This document shows positions 57,401 to 64,000 of a stretch of DNA of 64,000 nucleotides, one piece after another. The DNA is from Monodelphis domestica (taxonomy: Eukaryota > Chordata > Mammalia > Didelphimorphia > Didelphidae): positions 18,545,383 to 18,609,382 of the forward strand of contig NC_077235.1 in NCBI RefSeq assembly GCF_027887165.1, written 5' to 3'. The notes under the pieces are model-generated. The model saw only the letters and a list, made by a program, of their open reading frames with translations. It made no database searches and was not told the origin of the DNA. Each line of letters opens with the position of its first letter. The first letter of the stretch is position 1. Both the position numbers and the translations under genes were made by a program.

Positions 57401-57451
57401 TTTCTTAAACTAATGGAGTGGTTAAATTTAATGTCATTTAATTCTGAGTGA

Positions 57452-57765
57452 TCCATGAGAAAGAACACTATCTACATTCAGAGGAAGAACTCTGGGAATA
57501 GAAACACAGAAGAAAAACAACTGCTTGATCACATGGTTCGATGGGGATATGGTTGGGGATGTAGACCCTAAATGATCACCCTAGTGCAAATATCAATAAC
57601 ATGGAAATAGACTTTGACCAGGGACACATGTAAAACTCAGAGGAATTGCACAATGGCTATGGGAGGGTGGGAGAGGGGAGGAAAAAAACATGAATCTTGT
57701 AACCATGAAAGAATATTCTAAATTAATTAATTAATTAAAATTTTCCAAAATGTAAAAAAATAAAT
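57452..57765 (+). repeat. LINE 3' end, forward copy
   Basis: 'acattcagaggaagaactct', 'aacacagaagaaaaacaact', 'ccctaaatgatcaccctagt', 'catggaaatagactttgacc', 'agggacacatgtaaaactca' and 'gaatattctaaattaattaa' with an A/T-rich tail. The first part matches the insert at 51,529-52,039 ('cattcagaggaagaactgtg', 'aaacacagaagaaaaacaca'). Confidence 0.8.
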
Positions 57766-57900
57766 AATTAAAATTTAATGGCATTTAAAATCTTTTCTAA
57801 TTCAGAGGTCCTATTTATAACTCACTCCAAATGACCAAACCTTCCATTTTACTATTTTGCTAGCCTGGAACTAGAATTTATAATAGATCTCTCCCAGTTT

Positions 57901-58160
57901 TGTTGTTGTTCAGTCATTCACTTGCCTTTGACTGTCTATGATCTCATTTGAGGTTTTCTTGGAAAAAAGATACTGGAGTGGCTTGTCATTTACTTTTCCA
58001 ATTCATTTTACAGATGAAGAAACTGAAGCAAATAGGGAGTGAAGTGACTTACCCAGGGTCACTCAGCAAGTAAGGATCTGAGGTCAAATTTGAACTGAGG
58101 GAGATGAGTCTTCCTGCTTCCAGGTCCAACACTCTATTCACTGTGCTACCTAGCTGCTCC
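57901..58160 (-). repeat. Marsupial tRNA-SINE, 'second type', near full length
   Basis: Forward order 'tgttgttgttcagtcattca', 'ggagtggcttgtcatttact', 'cattttacagatgaagaaac', 'cttacccagggtcactcagc', 'gaggtcaaatttgaactgag' and 'ctgtgctacctagctgctcc'. It is the inverse of 11,679-11,930. Confidence 0.85.
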
Positions 58161-58490
58161 TGGTATTAGCCTACCGTCATCTCAATGGGGAAAACCCATG
58201 GCAACTTGGGAGCAAATCTCTGTTCTTTATGGGGACAGTGACACATTCATTCACTATCACTAATACTTTCTTGGTAGTTAAGTGTATCATAATTAAGTGA
58301 AAATTGTTTATATGTTGTCAAAATGTCAGAAGAGAATGATCAGATGTAAATATATAAAACAGGATTTATGACACCATGTTTTAAAATCTTGATGAATTCA
58401 CTTACTATCATAAATAGCACAGTATTTGACCACTCCCCTAACCAGACTTAGGGAAGGAGCTTGAATGTCCTCCCTTGTTCATTACAGGCT
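58161..58490. other. AT-rich sequence, nothing recognised
   Basis: No gene or repeat was recognised. Confidence 0.5.
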
Positions 58491-58500
58491 TCTTTTTTTT

Positions 58501-58694
58501 TAAACCCTCACCTTCCATCTTGGAGTCAATACTGTGTATTGGCTCCAAGTCAGAAGAGTGGTAAGGGCTAGGCAATGGGGATTAAGTGACTTGCCCAGGG
58601 TCACACAGCTAGGAAGTGGCTGAGGCCAGATTGGAACCTAGGACCTCCCGTCTCTAGGCCTGGCTCTCAATCCACTGAGCTACCTAGCTGCCCA
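58501..58694 (-). repeat. SINE1-type marsupial tRNA-SINE
   Basis: Minus-strand copy from 'aaaccctcaccttccatctt' to 'ctacctagctgccca', preceded by a T-run (its tail). 'gcttctttttt' on the left and 'gcttctttttc' on the right are the probable target duplication. Confidence 0.92.
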
Positions 58695-59110
58695 CGCTTC
58701 TTTTTCTTAATGTAATATTTTCATGTATCAAAACATTCATGATTACAGAAATGGTAAAATTAGCTGTTGGATTGAAGTCCAATTTCTGCAAAATGATATT
58801 TTGCCTAATTAAAATTCCCCTTATAATAATTAAATATCATTTTCTTCCACTTTCTGTCCTAAACTACTTTATGTTGTATTATGTTAAATAGTTGCCAAGT
58901 TTCACCCCTGCAATGACTGATATTAACTCTCTTCTAAAGTGCTCACTTGAAAGGCACAGTACAAATGTAAGTCATCACACTTGGCTATAATTTCTGTGTT
59001 AATTTCCTTTTATTCATTTAAGTATTCAACTGTTAAAAATGATGAGAATATACATGTACACATCAATATGTATAGAATTCCTCAGACTAACTGTAAAGAG
59101 CCCATACCAT
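58695..59110. other. AT-rich sequence, nothing recognised
   Basis: No gene or repeat was recognised. Confidence 0.5.
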
Positions 59111-59111
59111 T

Positions 59112-59300
59112 TTATTTTTTTTTAAACCTTTACCTTCCATATATTGATGCCAAGACAGAAGAGTGGTAGGGGCTAGGCAATGGGGGGTAAAGTGACTTGC
59201 CCAGGGTCACACAGCTAGGAAGTGTCTGAGGCCTGAATTGAACCCAGGATCTCTTGTCTCAAGGCCTGGCTCTCAATCCACTGAGCTACCCAGCTGCCTC
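59112..59300 (-). repeat. SINE1-type marsupial tRNA-SINE
   Basis: Minus-strand copy from 'tttttttttaaacctttacc' to 'ctacccagctgcctc'. It lacks about 12 bases in 'ccatatattgatgccaagac' compared with other copies. Confidence 0.9.
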
Positions 59301-61104
59301 TACCCAACTATTTTATAATGTCAATTTCACTTTGTAGATCATTGACCTGCTATGAAATTTTGGCTGTCAAATTTGGGCACTAAATCCACGTGTACAGATC
59401 TATTTGTTTGGCCAAGATTAAAAATAGTCTTCTGATGTATAAAATTTGGAAATAACACTTATTTTTAGTATTTTTATTAAACTCTCCACAGGCAATAATA
59501 TACTTAATAGATCAAGGACATTTGCAGTCTTACTCTGTTAGCCAAAGTCATTTTTGAAAAATAATTAAGGAATTTATAGAACCAACTTCCCAATTCTATT
59601 TGCATTCATATTTAAACCTATCAAACATGTTCTTTTCCAAAAATAACCTGTAGTAGATCTAAGTATAAATCTTCAATCAGTTTTAGAATTATGCTTCTAA
59701 TTCTATGGCAGAATAAATACCCTTATAAACATTTATTCCTAAGTGAAACTTTGTGATTAAATTCAGTATTTATCAGGTCTTTCAAGTAGAATTCTGAACT
59801 CCAGGGGGAAAATCATCTACTCTATCCTGAATTTAACTAGAAGAAAAACTTCTTGGGGGGTAAAGACTGTCGTATATTAACTATCCTATATAAAACACTA
59901 AGTGGTTAATAAATATTTGTTAAGTAGATAAGAAGGGTGATACCACTCAGAACATTTTTAGCGGTCTGTGATAACCACCTCCTTCACAGCTAGCTATTTT
60001 AGTCCTTCTTGAAGAAGAATCCTAAGAATTTCGTATACCTCTATTTTGTCACAAGCTGAGTTTTTATATCACCTGGAAAGAAATAACATATCAATTTCTA
60101 TAAAAAACTTAGTCTAATTCAGTCTAGATCTTCCTAAGAATCTGTTAATATTGGTAGTATATTTAATAGTTTTCGAGAGAAAAATAATCAAATCAATTAA
60201 AAATATACAATCAGTTACCATTGATTGCTAAGCATACCCAATGATTAATAAAATAATCCCGTCTTAGATTTGGGAATGATTTTATGCACTTGACTGATAT
60301 AAATAATGGTAGTTATCATGGCAAGAGCACTAGAGGGAGTACAGCCGGCAATGCTATTTGAAGTTTACCAATTATTCTGGAAAACAAATGAAAATTAATT
60401 TTCTGATCTGTTAAATAACCCACCAGAGAAATAGTCCATTTTTTCATATGACAATTCTAATTTCATTATTTGGGAAGCTGTCATAGTGTTTTCTGATGAT
60501 CACCTCTGGTGGTGTCAAGGATATTTCTCACTCTTGTACAAGACAAATAGTTTTTTGTTCATTAAGAAAGCTAATTTTATTCCTTTGGGGTTGATCTTTA
60601 AAATGGAATAACTTTTATAAAATAGCATGATGTCATGAAAGAAAGTGCATTACCTCCTGGAATCTTAGCAAACTCTTCCTAAGGCAAGGTCAACATGAAA
60701 CCCGAGCTGTCTTTGAATGAATCTGGAAGGGGGCATGTAATTAACCTCATAATGCTATCTGACTATTAGTGACTTTATTACTGAAACTTAAAACCAAGCT
60801 TGTCAGTATAACATACATAAACAATAGGAAAGGAAATGGAAAAACATTCAGCTATACAGAACACCAGCTAGTTCATCTCTCTAAAATGGTGGATCCAATT
60901 ATTCCTGAATGAGATTTCTTTTTGTTTTTTGTTTATCCTCTCTCATAGAACTAGGCATTTTAAATCATGGGCTACTTCCAAGACTTTTGTGGAGGGAAGG
61001 GGCAGACAGAAAAAAAAAAACAGGCAGTTAGCTTTCCTTCTTTGAGGTCCTCTCCCAAGCAAAGGCTCCAGGGGGAATGGCTAAATGGTAGGTGAGTGGA
61101 TTCC
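59301..61104. other. AT-rich sequence, possibly conserved segment at 60,300-60,560
   Basis: No gene or repeat was recognised. The stretch 60,340-60,440 ('gtttaccaattattctggaa', 'gaaaattaattttctgatct') is free of repeat words and has paired AATTA/TAATT cores, which would suit a conserved noncoding element. There is no alignment to test it. Confidence 0.4.
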
Positions 61105-61330
61105 AGTCTCAGCTGTGCTGTTTGATGGCTCTTATGACCTTTGGGATGTTAGTCACAATTCAGCTTTCTCTGAGTTCTCTGAGTTCAACTGTTTGCTTTA
61201 AGCCTTAGTTTCCTCAGTTGAAAAATAAGGACAGTATATATACAGGATTGTCATGAGAATCAAATGAGATCAAGTGTTTAAAGTACTTTTAAAATCATAA
61301 ATATCTACCTTGAATTATTATTATAAGCAC
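61105..61330 (+). repeat. CORE-SINE/MIR-like element
   Basis: 'ggattccagtctcagctgtg', 'gccttagtttcctcagttga', 'aggattgtcatgagaatcaa' and 'agtgtttaaagtacttttaa' then 'gaattattattataagc', in the order of a forward CORE-SINE. Confidence 0.6.
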
Positions 61331-61379
61331 TACACTAAAATAAGCCACCAGTTATTCACCTTAAATATCATTTCAGTAG

Positions 61380-61490
61380 TCAAAGACTATTAGTGATTCA
61401 AAGAACCCTGGACACCACCTGGTGTGATCTTCACATTTTACAGAGGAGGAAGTTGGGGGGCCAAAGAGGACAAGTTCCCTGCTTGAGACT
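61380..61490 (-). repeat. MIR-like SINE fragment
   Basis: 'tcttcacattttacagagga', 'ggaagttggggggccaaaga' and 'acaagttccctgcttgagac' fit a minus-strand MIR-like repeat. Confidence 0.4.
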
Positions 61491-61544
61491 ATGAAGTGCG
61501 TTAGTCTAAGTGGCTTGTGAAAATACTCTGTTGGATTTGTTATT

Positions 61545-61680
61545 CCTTACATTTATCCAGCTCTTCACCTTTCAAACCATATGTACATCCATTTTCCTTC
61601 CATTTAATTCCCACAAGGACCCGATGAGGTAGTTTAGGTAAGCATCATAATCTCATTTTATAAATGGCCTGAAGTATCAA
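61545..61680 (-). repeat. CORE-SINE fragment
   Basis: 'tacatttatccagctcttca', 'ttcaaaccatatgtacatcc', 'ccacaaggacccgatgaggt' and 'ctcattttataaatgg' fit the tail and CORE part of a minus-strand Mar/Mon-like SINE. Confidence 0.45.
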
Positions 61681-61684
61681 CCAA

Positions 61685-62605
61685 TGAGCATATTTTAAGT
61701 GTCTGTGAGGTTCTGGGCACTGTGCTGGGTGCTTGTGATATAAATACAATGAATGAGGCAATTGCTTATTGGAAGGGGTTGACGTTTTAATGGGAGATAC
61801 GAATATATTTCTAAGTATTTATAGAACAAATTTGAAAATAATAAACACAAAATAGTGAAATACAAGGTAATTTGGGGGTAAAGGCAGAAAGGGAATCATG
61901 CAGAAGAAACTCATTCTTGAAAGAACAGAATTCCAAGAGGTGAAGGTGAGGAGAGAATGTATGGTGGGTGGCCAGAGTAAAGGCAGAGGGAAGAAGATGG
62001 AGTTTCCTAGATGAGAAACAGAGAGAAAGTCATTTTGATGGCTTTGCAGAGTTGTAGCAGGAGAAGTAATATCTAAGGAGGCTGGAAAGATAGATTGGGA
62101 CTAACTAGTGAAGCAATTCAAAAGCTAGATAGAAAGTTCATATTTGATCCTACAGGCAATAGGAAGCCATAGAATTTGATAAAGTAGGTAAGTGACTTGG
62201 TCAGATCATTTAAGGAAAGTCCCATTGGTAGGAGTGTACTGGAGAGCAGTTTAGGAGACTTTATTAATAATCTAGGTGAGAGGTAATGAGGCCCTGAACT
62301 AAGATGGCTGTGTGAACGGAAAGAAGTTTGATGCCAGTATTGTAGTGGTTGAAAAGACAAGATTTGACAACTCACTGGTTATGTGAGAAAAAAGGAGAAT
62401 GAAAAGTCAAGGATGACTCTGAGGGTACTACAAAGTTTGGGGCATAGAAGAATGGTGGTGCCTTTGGAAGAATTAGGAAAGTTTGGAAGATGTGTAGGAG
62501 TTGTGAAAAAAGATAATGAGATCTCTGTGCTTGAGATATCTCCATTTTTAAGCTTTGGTCATCCAGGTTTGGCCCCTATTAAGGAGAAACTGATTCCATC
62601 TGAGG
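61685..62605 (+). repeat. Old mammal-wide repeat, long copy
   Basis: 'gaggttctgggcactgtgct', 'gggtgcttgtgatataaata', 'gatcctacaggcaataggaa', 'gtgacttggtcagatcattt', 'aatctaggtgagaggtaatg' and 'gtcaaggatgactctgaggg'. It covers more of the same family as 47,700-48,330. Family not assigned. Short frames on both strands inside it (62,118-62,637) are not considered genes. Confidence 0.6.
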
Positions 62606-62617
62606 AAGGGTCTAGTT

Positions 62618-62832
62618 CAGTGATGGTGAACCTTTAGAAACCAAGTACTCAAACTGCAACCTTCATGCCACATGCGAGCTGCCCTCTTACCCTGGAGACA
62701 AGATGGAGGAAGCACTCCCATTGGGCTGCTGGACAGAGGGGTGGGTGATGGGAGGAATGTCCTCAGGCACACATGAAGAGGAGGAGGGGAGCAGCTCTCT
62801 CTGGCATATGTGCCATAGGTTTGCCAACACTA
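62618..62832. mobile_element. Non-autonomous hAT-like DNA transposon, complete
   Basis: The left end 'cagtgatggtgaacctttag' and the reversed right end 'tagtgttggcaaacctatgg' are terminal inverted repeats. The perfect 8-base duplication 'gtctagtt' flanks the element (62,610-62,617 and 62,833-62,840), the hallmark length for hAT insertions. 215 bp, no transposase. The 73-codon frame at 62,703-62,924 is not a gene. Confidence 0.85.
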
Positions 62833-62840
62833 GTCTAGTT

Positions 62841-64000
62841 ATACCTCAGGACCCCAGGATATGCCTTCTTATAAAGTGTACCTATATTCATGATTCTTTT
62901 GGAAGAGCCACTCATTCCACTTGATAGCTCTGAGTCCCTGCCAATGGAGCTACAACTCACTTCTCATTTTGTCTTTCTATGAATTAGGGAATTAACAAAG
63001 TGTTGAGGGATTAGGTTTGATTAGTTAAGGCAAAGCAGTTCAAAGCAAAACGAATTCAAGGAAACAGTGGCACGTAATAAATGAAATTGAGTCAGGTAAA
63101 ATATTCCCTAGTACCCATTACAAATCAAAACAAAAAAGACCCTCCATAACTTTCTCAAGCAATGTTAATCTTACTTGATGGTCTTTTGTGAGGGGAAAAC
63201 CAGTGCCTTTTGAAGATATCCAATCCAATGAAGGGCAGTTCTAACTGAATGACTGACGTACAGTTTGGGGGGCCTTAGGACTAAGCCCTTTGTAAACTGC
63301 TCCCATTTTCATGATACTTTGGGGATTATTCATTCCTCCAATTTATACATCTGAGCTCCCACCTATGGAGATGTGATATCTTTTGCCCTTTCGATAAGAT
63401 ACGGAATTAACAACACTTTGTTGTACTGAGTTTGATTAGTTAGAGACAAATGACATGGATTTTGAACAAAAGAAACAAAAGGAAATAGAATGGCAAGATA
63501 AAAACATAAAACTGAATCAAATAGAATATCCTCTATACACCCATTCCCAAATGGTATTTACTTTATATCTCAACAAAAATGTCCGCCATAACATCTTCAA
63601 ATTAGTGGCTACCTAGCCTTGGTTTGATGACCTCTAGCAAGGAAAAACACTGTCTCCCAAGGAAACTACCTTAACTTTAGAGAGCTTTAATTACAGCGCA
63701 GGGCCCCAGGATGGGCCTCCCTCATAAATTGTACCCATATTCGTGGTATTCTTGGACTAGTCAATCAATTACCCATTTCATTTCATAAATCTGAGTCTCC
63801 ATCAATTAGGCAGCCCTTTTTTAAAATTTTCAGATAAAAGGCAATTAACTAATCTTTCTTGACTGGTGATTTCAAAGCAAAAGCTATTCAAGGAAACATA
63901 AAGAAAGGCTGAGTAAAGCAGAATACCCTCTATGTATCCATCCCCCCAAACCACGTACTCCAAATTTCAAGAAAAATGCCTTCCGGAACATGCTCTAGGT
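62841..64000. repeat. Tandem array, unit about 420-435 bp, runs off window
   Basis: Three diverged copies in head-to-tail order. Shared landmarks: 'cctatattcatgattctttt' (62,881), 'cccattttcatgatactttg' (63,302) and 'cccatattcgtggtattctt' (63,736), spacing 421 and 434. Further landmarks are 'gaattaacaa...ttgattagtta' (62,989 and about 63,400, with 'caattaactaatc' at 63,842), 'caaggaaaca'-type (63,057, 63,477, 63,889) and 'ccctagtacccattaca' / 'cctctatacacccattccca' / 'ccctctatgtatccatcccc'. The last copy is cut by the window end. No convincing open frame. Not matched to a known family. Confidence 0.85.

Noticed and set aside
57452-57765. Twin-primed single LINE insertion
   Set aside because: The inverted and forward parts cover the same region of the element, which twin priming does not produce.
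1-64000. CRISPR array, bacterial operon or RNA genes
   Set aside because: All direct repeats seen are microsatellites, the GA array or the 425-bp tandem array. No regularly spaced repeat with unique spacers, and no tRNA or rRNA gene was recognised apart from SINE heads.
1-64000. Endogenous retrovirus or LTR element
   Set aside because: No paired long terminal repeats, primer-binding site or virus-type domain was recognised. The LINE 3' ends at 51.5 and 57.5 kb end in A-rich tails and not in LTRs.

Overview
This window looks like nuclear DNA from a marsupial, probably an opossum or a dasyurid. The base composition is AT-rich and CpG-poor outside one island. It carries many copies of a tRNA-derived SINE of the marsupial SINE1 type (head ggggcagctgggtggctcag, tail ending in ggaaggtaagggttt plus A-run). 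It also holds two further marsupial tRNA-SINE types, CORE-SINE/MIR-like fragments, L2-like LINE ends and non-autonomous hAT-like DNA transposons. The species cannot be fixed from the sequence alone. Family names here come from memory of consensus sequences, not from a search.

No complete protein-coding gene can be demonstrated. Most open frames are chance, and the longest (up to 899 codons) only reflect a stop-poor GA/CT repeat. The best evidence for a host gene is a CpG island at about 38.96-40.47 kb. It contains splice-donor-like sites on both strands and, on the minus strand, a 197-codon open frame that stays open until it meets a GTAAGT donor. If that is a first exon, the rest of the gene lies outside the recognised features.

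Layout: 1-26.8 kb is ordinary AT-rich intergenic or intronic DNA with scattered old SINE, L2 and hAT remnants. From 28,861 to about 34,010 lies a roughly 5.15-kb GA-rich (GAGACA/GAGAGG) array with a 71-bp higher-order unit in part. From 34.0 to 40.5 kb is a GC-rich promoter-like domain. It holds a G-run, a purine tract, a Z-DNA-type GC/TG stretch, a paired homeodomain-like palindrome, a 350-bp C-rich tract and the CpG island with a perfect 18-bp-arm palindrome. No SINE was recognised between about 26.8 and 44.3 kb. From 44 to 62.6 kb transposons are dense: nested SINEs, an L2 end split by another LINE with a probable 3' transduction, and two facing copies of one LINE 3' end.

The right end (62,841-64,000) holds the most unusual undescribed structure: at least 2.7 diverged copies of a tandem unit of about 420-435 bp that runs off the window. 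It is preceded by a 215-bp hAT-like element with perfect 8-bp target duplications. No CRISPR arrays, RNA genes, retrovirus-like elements or bacterial-type features were recognised.
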